Source of the DNA: Hippophae tibetana
Lineage: Eukaryota; Streptophyta; Magnoliopsida; Rosales; Elaeagnaceae
DNA length: 64,000 bases
Assembly (NCBI GenBank): GCA_037013495.1
Contig: CM072801.1
Span: forward strand, 14,809,501 to 14,873,500
Direction of reading: 5' to 3'
The notes under the pieces were generated by a model. It had not been told where the DNA came from. It made no database searches and saw only the letters and a list, made by a program, of their open reading frames with translations. This document shows, one piece after another, positions 46,541 through 59,100 of this stretch. Both the position numbers and the translations under genes were made by a program. The first letter of the stretch is position 1; the number at the start of each line of letters is the position of its first letter.

Positions 46541-48000
46541 ATTTCAAATTTTATTACCAAAAAAAAAACATCCTTGTTTGGCCAACAGAGTATTCAACTT
46601 ATTTAATACTTCCATACACATAATCTCATTTTTAGTAACTCAACTCATTTTGATATTTATTGTATAAATTATTCTACAATTTTGGCTTGTGCATACATAT
46701 ATATTCTTATACATGTGATGATCAATGTTGACATAAACTTCTTCACACACTCACAAACACACATATATGTTACGCTTGAAGTTTATGAATTTTCTTGAAA
46801 GACTCTAGGACTTTAACTAATCTTGATTGTAAAATTGTGTTGAGTTCTAATTTTGCTTACTAAAATTTTAACGTATGGAGGCACCTAGTATTGAGAGGGC
46901 TACCTACTGTAATGTGTGAAGCTACCGCAATGAACTGAGAGGGCTACCTCACAACTAGTGTGAAAGTCATCGTGCTAGGTTTATGGCTCGTGCAAAAAAA
47001 AAAGGAGAAAGATTATGCAAAAACTGATTGCTTATAAATCTTGAACTTGGAATGCACAAAAATAAAAAGCTAATAGAGGTTAATATATATATATATATAT
47101 ATATTAAGTCCTCTTTTAGTAAATATATTTTATTCTGTAAAATTGAAGACTCGATTATATTTTTATATGATAGGTGATATTTTTTCTTTTAAGTCTTTCT
47201 TGATAGATCATAAATGAATTAATTGACATATTTATGGAGTTTAAACATGTATACTATTTTAAGTAAATGTCAATATGTCATTATATGTGCGAAGTGTGCA
47301 TATGCACCTATTTTATTCTACTTATTTATTTATATGATAAATAATCAAAATTGGAGTTAAAAAAATGATGAGTTCTCAATTGGTTGTGTGCTTGTTTGTA
47401 ATTAAATAAGTTTAATACCTTATGTGGCTATGTATGCAAATTTGAAAAAATAAAAAAATAAAAAAAAGTCTTTTTCATTTATTACTTTTTTAATTGGTTT
47501 CTAAGTTAGAGAGTCATAGAACTTAGGGGGAGTTTAAAGCACATTGCACTTTTGCATTACTCTGATTTTACACTGTTATATCTTTAGGAGGAGTTTAGCT
47601 TCAATTCTTTGTCCAATGCTTTGTCCTTCTCGTATGTCAAAAAGGGGGAGAGAATATTTACTTCCATGTTTTTATTTTGTTATGCATATAAGGGGAGAAC
47701 ATATTTTTATTAAGCTTAATTGATATGAATACATACTACATGAATATTCTTTACAATTCGCTTATTTCTATGTAAACTGAACTAATATACAATGAGGCTT
47801 TCATGCCAAGTTGTTCTATGCTTTATCAATGTCATTTCAGTTACTTACAAGCTTGTCAAGTTGCAGCGAAGATGGATCTATCGGACCATAGGATAGTTCC
47901 ACTATGGAGTCTGGGATATCATTGTATTTTTATTTTATTTTTATAAGTGTCATGTAGTAAGTGAGAGGTTTTGTCACACGAAAATGCCAAAGGGGGAGTT
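46541..48000 (+). other. Region after pol of the SIRE-like Copia
   Basis: No open frame of note, so no envelope-like gene remains. Several polypurine-like tracts recur (about 47524, 47587, 47644, 47691) before the true one at 47989-47998. A direct repeat containing GAGAGGGCTACCT occurs at about 46893 and 46938, and a TA microsatellite at about 47081-47104. Confidence 0.75.
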
Positions 48001-49470
48001 TGTAAGGACTATGAGTGTTGGCTATTTTCGTGGACAAAATATTTACTTGTAAATTTGTTTTTAGGCCTGCTATCAAGTTTATCAAGAAAAGCCGAACAAA
48101 TGTTCAAGTTCCAGATATTCGTACTTGAGGTATGTTTTTTTATAACTAAGACACTTAGGATTGCATTCATGCATTTAATAACACATTTTCATAAATCTGA
48201 AATTATATTTTATGTTAAAATATTTATTCAAACTTTAATTAATTTATGAAATTATTAATTAAATATTTTTATAATATATCTTAAGATAATATTAAGTTTT
48301 TGTTTTTAATGGGCTTTAAAAAGTTAAGACCAAAACACATTTAGCCCTAACCCTAATATCATTAAGTATTATTATTATCTATATATATAGATACATTAGG
48401 GTTAGAGTGGTTAAGGAAAAAATAGAATAGAAAGAGAAAAAAAACGGCTGCAAATTGTGATATATATATGCTAGCCGTTCTCTGCCGAAAGAAAAGAAGA
48501 AGAAAAAGGTTAACATTCAAGAGCTACAATTAAGGTAATATAGGAATTAATATAGATATGCTTAGAATGAAAAAGTAGAGTTGCAGTTCACTTCCATCAA
48601 TATCAGCTCTTACACATTCTGGCCACAAAGGTAATTAATATATATATATTGATTTATAAGATTATATATGTGTATTGATTTATAAGATGGTGATTTAAAA
48701 AAAATTAATAATTTTGGCAATTATAAAAGTGATTAAATAGGTTGATTAATATTAAATTAATATTATACTAAATATATTTATTTGGTACTTTTATATTTAT
48801 ATAGTTTTCTCTTGATTATATTCTTACATATTTAAATTAAATAATTTTATGTGTGATCATAATTATTTGATTTGATTATTAAATTTCAAAGAAGCTATCT
48901 TTTATTGATTTTTGCTTAATTTTTTTCTCTAGAATTTTCTAGTTGATTTGATTTAAATGACATATATTTTGAATCATCTAGTTAGGATTATTCATTGTTA
49001 AATCTGTTCTAGAACACACAGACACTTGTGTTTTTGTGCTATCCTTTTTGCAGTTGATTTGTAAACGATCTGATTTGCGGGGAGCTTATTGGAACGTTGG
49101 TCTGGAAATCGCTCACGCTAATATTGGAAACTGTGAAAACAGAGCAAGGGCTTGTAAGTAAAGTACATTGGGGCAGTATCCTAGGGAGGGTAGCATAAGA
49201 CCGAGTTTGTACTTGAACATTTGATTTTCAGAGTGGAAAGTTAGGTGGTCCGGTGGACCGGTGGTTTTCCTCTTAGGTCATTGTTGTGGCCTAGGTTGTT
49301 TCTACCTAAAAATATCGCGTGTTATTATTTTATTTCCGCACTTTATTCTTACACGCGATTTCATGTCTGGCCGCTTTGTTTAGGTTATCAAGTTATAAAT
49401 TAATAAAAAATTAAGAATAACCTATTCACCCCCCTCTAGGTTAATCAGGTCCATAAATTATAAACTTTCA
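48001..49470 (+). repeat. 3' LTR of the SIRE-like Copia
   Basis: 1470 bp, same ends as the 5' LTR, followed by target duplication GTAAA and the continuing E2 gag region. Confidence 0.95.
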
Positions 49471-49475
49471 GTAAA

Positions 49476-52400
49476 GACAAGGGTCAGTCACACTATGATG
49501 TAGTTAAGAATTGCGAGCAATTGTGTCTCTCATTTTTTTGATGAAATAGAGAATAATGAGCCTCTAACCAAATTTAGTGCTCTAAGTGTCCAGATTACCA
49601 AGGGACAAAGAATTGGAAACTCATGTTCAATTTTCAAGATAGCTATGCCCCTATGAGCCTCATCTGAGACAAGGGAGATGTCATGATGTGCAAACTCTTT
49701 ACTGCCACTCTATGTGATGGCACTCAACAATGGTTTAATAACTTGCCACCCCGTACTATAACCTCATTCTCTCTATTTTCTAAGTTGTTTATCACCAACT
49801 ATGCTAGCAACAAGCCCATGAGAAAGGAATTTCATCACTTCTTCTCGATCACTCAAGAAAATGGAGAGTTTAATAAAGAACACATGAGAAGGTTTAGAAA
49901 GAAAAAGCTAGAAATAATGGATTGTCCTAACTTTATTGCTATAGAAGTTTCAAACAAGGTCTATTAAGAAGTTTTGATTTATTAGTTAAATTAACCAAAA
50001 TTATTCTGTAGAGGATTGAAGAGACTTATAGAGAGGCTAGAAAGTTTGTTAACTTGGAAAGGGAATTGGAATTGAACAAGAAGAGCAAAGCCATCTTAGA
50101 TGCTACAATAGAAAAGGAAAAAAATGAGAATAAGCCCAGACAGATTGAACCAAGAAAAAATGATTAATAGAAATAAAAGCTTTGATCCAAATCACAAAAT
50201 GGGTGGTCAATGGCAAAAAAGTAGGTGACTCTGGGATAGGTCATTATCTCCCTTCAGAGGTCTATGTTTGAAAGTAAGTTTAGCTCAAGCTATGTTGAGG
50301 ATGAAGAATGAGCAAAGCATTAGATGGTCACCAAAAATGAGAGCTCTTCTTAGGGACACATCTAAATGGTGTGATATTCACAAAGGTATAGGCCTTGAAA
50401 CATGAGATTGCAGACATCTGAAGAAAAAAATTGAAGATTTATTATCTATATGGTATTTGAGTAGCATGGTGGGAAATGATTATAGGGGATCTTATCAATA
50501 ACCCCAACATGAAACTTTGAGGTTACATGTTCTACCAATTAATAAGATAAATCCATATAATAAAGTTCATGTGAATACTATCCATACTATACATAGAGGA
50601 CCTAGGCTAAATTGAACCTCTAATAATGCACGTAAAATATACGCTAGAGACTTGGTAAATTCCCATATGTTTATAATTTGAATAGAGGGATGTCCTTCAC
50701 TACAATCACTTTCTCCACAAAGGATGAGACCTCATCTTCTCATGAAGACCCTTTGGTAATCATCCTACGAGTAAGATCCTACAATGTCTGCTATCTTGAT
50801 TGATACTAGGAGCTTTGTTGGCCTTCTTTTTCTATCAACAATAAAAGAACTAAGGGTGAAGGAATGTGACATCATTAAGAAGGAGTTACCTTTAGTGGGA
50901 TTCAACAGTAGTATTACCTATGTAGTTAGGAACATGATGGCATGTTATGGCGATAAGATTTATAGTCATGACCAACTTTATGGTGATTGATATCTCAGTC
51001 CATTACAATGCCATTCTAGGTAGACCATGGATAGATAAGATAAAAGCAGTTCTATCTACTTTCCATCAAGTCATCAAATACCCAACTGATAAAGGCATAA
51101 AAGAGATAAAGGGGAACCAAGAATAGGCTAAGAGTTGTTATAATGCTATAATGAAAGAGGTGGTCCTGAAGTAGCAATTACAGTATATGTCTCATCAAAA
51201 AAGACCAGTGGGTAGATGCTTGGTAGAATTGATTGATTCAAATGAAGGTCGAGATTTACAAGTTGAAGGAAAAAGGGAAGAACATTCTCTAAAATTGAGC
51301 ATCGACTTAACAACCGAAGTTAAGGAGTAACTATCACAATTTCTAAGAGCCAACTCTAATGTCTTTGTATGGAAGCATGTTGATATGCATGAGATTGACC
51401 TAGAGACTATAACCTAAAGGTTGAATGTTGATCCAAAAGTTAGATATATCAAACAAAGGGATAGAAAGTTTTCAAGAGAAAAAAAATGAGGTGATTAAAG
51501 GTCAAGTCACCACATTTAAAGAGAAAAAGATTATTAGAGGTAGACTACCCAACCTGGTGCTAGTAAAAAAGGCTTGTGGATCACCCTGCATGTGTGTAGC
51601 TTTCATAGACTTGAATGATGCATGCCCAAAGGACTACTTTCCTCTACCAAGTATTGATCAATTGGTCGATGTTACCTCTAGGTTTCATTTGATGAGTTTC
51701 CTTGATGCATATTTCGGTTATCATCGAAGAAAAATGCATCCAGAAGATGAGGAGAAAGAATCTTTTATTACTGAGGAAGGGACCTTCTGTTACACTCAAA
51801 TTCCCTATGGTTTAATGAATACAGGAGCTACGCATTCTCCCCTTATCAATGAGATGTTTGTTGACTAGTTGGGAAGGAATTTGGAAGCATCTGTGGATGA
51901 CATATTAATAAAGTTAGCAAAACTTGTAAACTATATTGAAGACTTAGAAGAAATATTTCATGTAATTTGAAGGTATGGTATGAGACTAAACATTAAAAAA
52001 CATTTTTGGGGTTGCTTTAGGGAAATTTCTAAGATATATTGTATCTATCGAAGGAATTGAGGCCAATCTAGACAAGATATAAGTCTTGGTCAACATGAAA
52101 CCTCCTAGTAACCTGAAAGGAATTCAACAACTAAATAGGAAATAGTGACACTCACAAATTCTTTTCCAAATACACCTATAAATGCTAACCATTCTTCAAA
52201 ATGTTGAGAAAAAACACGTTGGTTTTCTGGAACAAAGATTGTAATAGAGATTTCTAAGGAATCAAACAGTATTTAAGCAAGCCTATAATCCTAGTCAACC
52301 CCACCTAGGTGAAAAGCTATATTTATATTTGGCTATTACTCTTGAGACTTGTAGTGCCGTAGTCATTGTCAAAAGAAAAAAAGGTCTAGCAACCCCATCT

Positions 52401-54360
52401 ACTACATTAGCTAGATCTTGACAGATGCCCAAAGAAAATATCCAACAATTGATAAGTTGGCTTTTGCTCTAAAAGTGACAGTGCGAAAACTTAAACATTA
52501 CTTCGACTCATATACAATGGTAGTACTCGCATCTAAACTACTTAAAAGCATTTTGACAAAGCCAAAGGTAGTAGGGAAACTGGCATATATTATAATTGAA
52601 CTGGGAGAATATGATATCAAGTATATGTCTAGGACTTCCATCAAAGCTCAAGCCTTGGAAAATTTTGTTGCCAAGTTTAGCAAGTCGTCAAAAGTCATGA
52701 TTGATGAAATAAAAGGTGAAGTATGTGGCATGGATCAGAAGGAAATACCAACTTGGTAATTATTTGTCAATGGTGCTCACAACTTTAAAAGGGTTGGGCT
52801 AGGGGTCATCATAATAGAATATGATGAAAATTGTTTTGAATACACTCTTAGGATGGACTTCCAAGTGACCAATAACATCACAAAATATGAGGCATCTATG
52901 TGTTATGACTTCAAAGAAACTTGAATCCAATAGAATTTTCTTGCACAATGATTTACAACTAGTGGTCAATCAATACTTAGGTATGTTTAAAACTAAAGAT
53001 ATCAAGATGATAAGATATGAAGAAAGGCTAAGAAATAAATGCTCAAAATTTACTGATTTTGAGATCAAGCAAATATCCAATATATGAGAATGGTCATGCC
53101 GACGCTTTGGCCACGCTAGCCACTATATGCGAGGCCAATCATAGTAAGGTGATTTCTATAACAATTCTTACAGAGGCCAATTTAGAAGAAGCAAAAAAAA
53201 TAGTTGGAAGCATTGATGAGGCCACCAACCCATGGTTTTATTCTATCCTTAACTTCCTAAAAGATAGGGACCCATCTAAAGACCAAAATTTGGCAAAGGA
53301 AATCAAGACTAAGGTAGGTCAATACATGATGCAAAACAAAAAATTGTACAGAAAAAAATAAATGAATTTTTACTCTTGTGCATAGCTAGTGAGTGGTCTA
53401 AAAAATCATGTATGAAGCTCACTAGAAGAGTGGGGGTCCCATTCAAGAGGAAGAAAGCTATCCCAATGAATTATGAGATACAATTACTATTGGCTAGTGA
53501 TGTTAGTAGATTGCACAAGGTACACTCAGGCGTGTGATAAATGTTAGAGGTTCACCCTATTATCTCATCTACCACCAATCACAATGACATGGATAATTAG
53601 CCCATGATCTTTCTACAAATCATGATTATATATAGTAGAACTTTTACCTCTGGTAGTGAGCCAAAAAAGGTTCTTACTAGTAGTCATAGATTGTTTTTCC
53701 AAATAGATTAAGGTAAAACCCCTTGGAAGAATAAGGGAGGATGAGGTAATTCGATTTATTTGGAAGTCTATAGTTTGCATTTTAGCTTTCCTAAAGAACT
53801 TATTACCAATAATGGAAGACAGTTCATGGGCTATAACATAAACAAAATTTGAAAATTACAAAATCAAAATGTGCCATTCAACTCCATACTACCCACAAGG
53901 TAATGGTCAAGCAAAGTATTCAAACAAATAGGTACTCAATTTATTAAAGAAGAAATTAGAAGGTGCTAAAGGAAAATAGGTTGAGGAACTGCCTAGGGCA
54001 TTATTGCCCATCATAACTAATCCTAGAAGCAGCATTAATGAGACACCATTCTCATTGGTATATGGGAATAAAGGTGTGATACCAACTGAGATCATAATGT
54101 TAACTATAAGCAACCCTAACTGAAGACCAAAACATATCAAAATAGAGTAATTGATCTGGTTCTAGTAGAGGAAAAAGGAATGAAGCCTTAAGGATAATGG
54201 TTGAATAGAAAAAGGAATGTGACAAATTATTACAATAAAGATGTATGATTTAAATCATTCACTAGAAGTGATTGGGTTCTCAAGAAGGTCTTCCTTAACA
54301 TAAAGAGTAGATGGTTGGAAAATTGGGTGCAAATTAGGAGGGCTTATATTGAATAAATGG
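49476..54360 (+). pseudogene. E2 gag-pol remnant including integrase
   Basis: Blocks in order: gag at 49680-49967 (LFTATLCDGTQQWFNNLPPR, SLFSKLFITNYASNKP); protease region at about 50784-51125 (VGFNSSITYVVRNMMAC; VIDISVHYNAILGRPWIDKI in shifted frame); reverse transcriptase at 51425-51868 (FIDLNDACPKDYFPLPSIDQ, FLDAYFGYHRRKMHPED), whose active site near 51890 reads SVDD instead of YVDD; connection and RNase H at 52418-53130 (FVNGAHNFKRVGLGV, NGHADALATLA); integrase at about 53480-54360 (VVIDCFSK, IKVKPLGRIREDEVIRFIWK; the second catalytic Asp is Asn, ITNNGRQF). Many stops and frame changes. It is E1's closest visible relative and shows what E1 lost. Confidence 0.88.
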
Positions 54361-54550
54361 AGTGACACCAGGTAGGGCTTACTTATTAAAAAGCATTTAT
54401 GAATCTAAATATAGCACGAATTAGAATGCTCAACACTTAGAAAAGTATCACTTCTAATGTACTTAGATTTATGCTTCATTTTCAATGTATCAACCCATAT
54501 ATATGTAATAAATTTTGATGATCAAAGATGCCATTGCCTATATATATTCT

Positions 54551-55168
54551 ATGTCACGAGCTGATCACCTCGATCAAAGATTAGGTAGAATGCTCTGATA
54601 TATTATGTTAGAGAGTTGATTACCTCAGTCATAAACCAAGTAGAGTGCTCTCCCTTAAAATTCCATGTCATGAGTTGATCATCTCGGTCAGAAACCAAGT
54701 AGAGCACTTTGATAGATGATGTTCGAGAGTTGATCACCTTGATCGTAGATTAGGTAGAGCATTCTCTCTTAAAGCTCCATGTCACAAGTTGATCACCTCA
54801 ATCAATTATGAGGTAGAGTACTCTAATGGATGATGTTAGATGGTTGATCATTTTGGTCATTGACCAAGTAGAGCATTTTCCCTTAAAATTCCATGTCATT
54901 AGTTGACCATCTTAGTTAGGAACCAAGTAGAATGCTATGACAAATGATGTTAGAGAGTTGATCACCTTATTCATAAACTAGGTAGAGCACTCTCCCTTAA
55001 AATTGCATGTCAAGTTGTGATCACCTAGATCAAGAACATGGTAGAGCGCTTTGAAATATGATGTTAGGGAATTGATCATCTCGATCATAGACTGGGTAGA
55101 GCACTCCCCCTAAAAATTTCATATCATGAGTTGATCACCTTTGTTATAGACTAGGTAGAGTGCTCCAA
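54551..55168. repeat. Tandem array between pol and the opposite-strand gene of E2
   Basis: About five units of roughly 114 bp, each of two halves with GTTGATCACCT-like cores and AGGTAGAGCACTCT-like blocks. Its reverse complement matches the E1 array (13030-13895), as expected from the opposite orientation of the two elements. Confidence 0.85.
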
Positions 55169-55243
55169 CAATTACCCTATTCCACTTACTGAGCTATGAC
55201 AATTGTACAAGTTAGACTACAAGTTTATTACATTGATTAAGCT

Positions 55244-58182
55244 TCATAAGTCCACCTTATAGAAAGTGATGTTACATTGATGGAGCTTACAAAGCTTTAA
55301 AATTTTAATTAATAAGGAGCTCGACGACCAAAAATGACCAAAACTCCTTAAGACATTTGGACACACGACCAGTGTCTGGGCGTTAGCCTCTTCCACTAAG
55401 GGAAACAACTTCATTTGAATCTTAACAACTTTCTTGCATCTATTGGCTCCTACCTCGATGAAGGCTAAGCTCGAGTTAATAATTGAATGTTCCAATTCCT
55501 CAATAACACCCAACATATTGAGGAATACTCCTTTCATATCGCTTCATGTAAAAGTTCACTCAATGGGATTCCCTATCAACCATGGCAGCCAATTTAGTCA
55601 TGATCCTTCTTTCATATGCTTGAGTTTCAGATAGTTGCTCTTTACAAACTTGAGCTCATACTTGGTCTCTTCATAAAGAGAAATCTTATCCTTATAGCTG
55701 AATAGCTCAATCTTTAATTTCTCTACCTCAATGCTAAGCATTCTATAATTTTAAAGCTCAAGTTGAGCTTCTATTTACCCAATCATAATATATAAGGTGC
55801 GAACAAAAAATATGGAAGGAATTTTTTAGGTTCTTCAAACAAGAGAGGATATCTAAATTACTAGTATTCCTAATCCTTTTTTGTAGGGATTGACATTTGA
55901 ATAAATAATAGAACAAACGTCCTACATGTGATAAGATAAGGTGGATCAACATTGTAAATGAATACAATAAATACATAAATAAACATAAAATACATAAACT
56001 TCTCAAAATAACGTTTTATTAAAGATAAAGTGTAGTTGGTTATAAGAGTAGTTCATGCCCATACAAAAGGAAAGAGGGGTCGAGTCTTTCAAAAATAAAA
56101 GACCTCGAGCCCAGTAAAGAAATAAGGATCTCTAAATCTGTCTCCAACTTATTCATCTTCTACCCTAGGTCCATCATCACTTGTCTCATAGTCTTCATCC
56201 TAGTCGCCACCCTTATTTTGGATTTGTGTGAGCGAGTACAGTGGTGTAGCTCTGATGTTGAGGATCTTATAGTAGTATTGACCGAGGCCTTTGTTTTTGA
56301 ATTCTTTCTTGAGTGAGTCTATGGCCAAGTTATAGTCAATTTCAAAACTCAAAGAAAGATACTTGATCATAGCATCGAGGTTGCACTTTGTCTTCTCTAA
56401 TTCACGAACACATATGTCTTTAGCATCGTTAAGCTCGTGCTTACAAGCTTCAACTTAGCCTTGAGTTTTCTCTGAGATTCCTCGACCATCTTAAAGTGCC
56501 TTAAGTTTTCATTTAACTTATGTATGCCTTGTCCAGATTTTCCTCCTTGTCAATGACCTTGCCATCCCACTTGTTTTCCTTTGCCAACAACATAACATTC
56601 TTGGCTTGGGTAGAGTCATAACTCTCTTTTTATACCTCAAGCTCATGCTCCATTTTTCAACACGTCGAACTCTAGTAAGCCTATAAATAAGTTGGGCCTA
56701 AAAATGGGGGAAATGTGAACTTGATGTGATTAAAATATAAACTTGAATTAAGTTAAGTAAAAGCTCGAGATGATACTTACTTGATACAAGAATCTACTGA
56801 GCACGACTACAGAATCAACATCCTTGCACATGGTATCAAGGTTCTTCTCATGTACCATGTAAGCATGTAATGGAGGTTACCCTCATAATAATTCATCTTC
56901 TCTAGATCCATACGTCTAAAAAGGACAATCCTCTAACTTCTACAGTGAGGTCATCAATAGCATCTTTTCCCCTATTCAAGTATTTTACTGAGGGAAAAGA
57001 TGTTAGAATCGATTGACTTGGGGATGATGGAGAGGGCTTGGCCATAGTTAGTGGAATAGGCACGAGGATGTGCTCCTCAATGGTCACATGTTTTATTTCT
57101 TTTTAGATTGAGAGGGATTGGTCTCCTGCCTAGAAGACTTGCTCATCTTTTTTCCTTTAGAGGAGCTTGTTTCTTGGGAGGAAGTTGTGCTTTTTGGAAG
57201 CTTGCTCCTTATTTGGAAACCCTAATTTGAAGCTTGGCTCATAAGGTATCAATGTTAAACTCCATGATACCTATAAAAAAGATAAAGAAGAGAATTAGAT
57301 TTTCAAAGCTCAAGCTAAACAAGAATGAAAAATTAGAAGTCGGCTCAGGGCTTGTTCACCATAATCAGGAACAACTTCAAACCTCCCCCCAAATTCAATT
57401 GGATGGGTCTTGGATTTCTTGGGTGACTGAGGTTTACAAATTATCCTGTGAGGTGTTCAATAGTTCTTCTATTGTGTTTTCTGGTGTAAATAGTTCTAGA
57501 TATCAACCAACATTTGTTTAGCCTCTAGGCTCGAGCTTATGATAAGGGAACCTATATTCCTTATTATGAGTTTGGTGTCAACCCAAGTGCTTATTATTAA
57601 CCTTGCATCAGTATCTAATGTTTTACACTGACTAGACACATAAAATAAATACTCTTTTCAGTTCTTCTCATTCTTATGGAGGATCATGTTAACACCCCGA
57701 TTCTGCTTGACTGACATATAGACCTTTCTCATGTCTATAAGGTTTTTTAATACATACGCCTCATTGAACTTAGACATTTCCAACTCCACCATAAGCTCTT
57801 TACATATAAGGGTGCGATAAAGCAAGTATCTTCACCCATTTGGCATCAGTTATTCTAGTGTGAGCTCTGTCCTCACCAAGAACTTTCTTATGAAGAGGTA
57901 CATTGGGAATCTGACCTCTAGCCATAAAGTCTTTTCATGAAAGGTTATCCATCCAATTGGAGGTGATGCACTATCAAGAACGCCTGACCTGGGAATCATT
58001 ATTTGACTCGATGAGGGAATATTATAGATCTTTCTTAGCCTTTCCTTATCTTGTAGAGCTAAACCATTGGTCATAACCTTGACCTCCCAAACTTTAGTTT
58101 GACCTATATGTTCACTTGTACCTTTCCTTCTGGATTTTTTTCCTCCATAACCTAAAGACTGATATTTGTGTCTAAGGTACAT
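55244..58182 (-). pseudogene. Opposite-strand gene of E2, decayed
   Basis: It runs against pol, from beside the 3' LTR toward the tandem array. N-terminal block at 57850-58182 (RKIYNIPSSSQIMIPRSGVL, FHEKTLWLEVRFPMYLFIRK), a middle with coiled-coil-like charged sequence at about 56450-56660 and a C-terminal block at 55244-55537 (VIEELEHSIINSS, CKKVVKIQMKLFPLVEE). All three match E1 (9862-12828) in order, including the C-terminal block. Stops and frame changes separate them. Its role is unknown; the N-terminal part resembles the Transposase_28-type plant domain (recalled, not measured). Confidence 0.6.
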
Positions 58183-58739
58183 TTAACCTAATTGTTGGTA
58201 TTGTTTAAAGTTGAGACTTAGAGTTAGAAAGAGAATGCTCATACATTTCTTCTTCGTTCAAGGTGCTCATTTCACTTGAAAACCTCCATGCATCACTTTA
58301 TACTTGACCTAGGTAGCTAAGCTATCGAGGGCTCTCCCAAGAAGAAGAACCTGAGGAGCATGAAGGTAGAACTACCTTGCTAGTAGCACGTGATGATACC
58401 TCTCTATGCATGGTCACTACAAAAGATTACAGAAAGAACAAAATGGTAAGGTACAAGGAGATATAAGTTATCTAAGGATGAGTTTTCAAAGTAAAAAATG
58501 AGTGAATTTAAGGAACAACTTGAAAAGAAATCAGAAAAATTGTTAAATTTAAAGATTGATCCCTAAAACCCTGAGCAAAAGTAAGTACGTGCCAAGTTGA
58601 TTAATTAGAGATTCAAATATTCTCTCCCAAATTAACTTAAAAGCATTTATTAAGGTGTACGAACGTTTCCAATTTGCTGGCCAGATGCTACTTTTCTACT
58701 TCAATTGAAGAATCGAGTTGAAAGAATAAGGAGACTTGA

Positions 58740-59100
58740 TGTTTGAACATATGGATCAACCTGGATCCCGACCCATGACAAGTTAGAGCCATCAGATGTA
58801 TTTCTCTAAGAAGACCCAGTTTATGCATGCACCACAATAATAATCATAGAATGCCCTTGCTTATGTAGAGTAACTTTTGGTATTAAAAGGTGGACTACCA
58901 ACTCGATGCATCAAAGTGATCGACCTTAAGTTAGATTATGTTTTTACACATGGGACATGTTGTGACGTGTACCCTCTATGATTGACACATGTATATGTAA
59001 TGTTCTATTTGTACAATCTAATTTATTTAAATGAACAAAATTTATTGAGGTGCGAACAAAAGAAAAAATAAAAAATTCAGAAAGTTGACCAATCAAACCA
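58740..59100 (+). repeat. 3' LTR of E2
   Basis: 361 bp, starts TGTTTGAACATATGG and ends near AATCAAACCA. It aligns with the minus strand of both E1 LTRs. A purine-rich tract (AATAAGGAGACTT) stands just before it. The right end is approximate. Confidence 0.75.

Larger units (their letters stand above)
32517..49470 (+). mobile_element. SIRE-like Copia element with nested gypsy insertion, target duplication GTAAA
   Basis: The 1472-bp and 1470-bp LTRs (32517-33988 and 48001-49470) begin TGTAAGGACT and end AAACTTTCA; about a dozen differences by eye. The 5-mers GTAAA at 32512-32516 and 49471-49475 are identical. The primer site TGGTATCAGAGC is at 33991-34002 and the polypurine tract AAAGGGGGAG at 47989-47998. 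Without the nested element the Copia measures about 9.4 kb. The long LTRs, long gag with two zinc knuckles and extended region after pol fit the SIRE/Maximus branch. It is inserted into E2 gag in the same orientation. Confidence 0.96.
31970..59100 (+). mobile_element. E2: Tat-like Ty3/gypsy element split by nested insertions
   Basis: Removing the 17-kb Copia insertion (32517-49470 plus one copy of its target duplication) leaves an element of about 10 kb in the order LTR end, primer site, gag, protease, reverse transcriptase, RNase H, integrase, tandem array, opposite-strand gene, 3' LTR. Every part has a counterpart in E1 in mirror orientation. E2 is more complete than E1 (it keeps gag and integrase) but is full of stops and frame changes. 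Its 5' LTR can be followed only for its last 70 bases or so, so the left end is uncertain. Confidence 0.82.

Noticed and set aside
47971-48249. 92-codon frame
   Set aside because: It crosses from the polypurine tract into the Copia 3' LTR; no domain.
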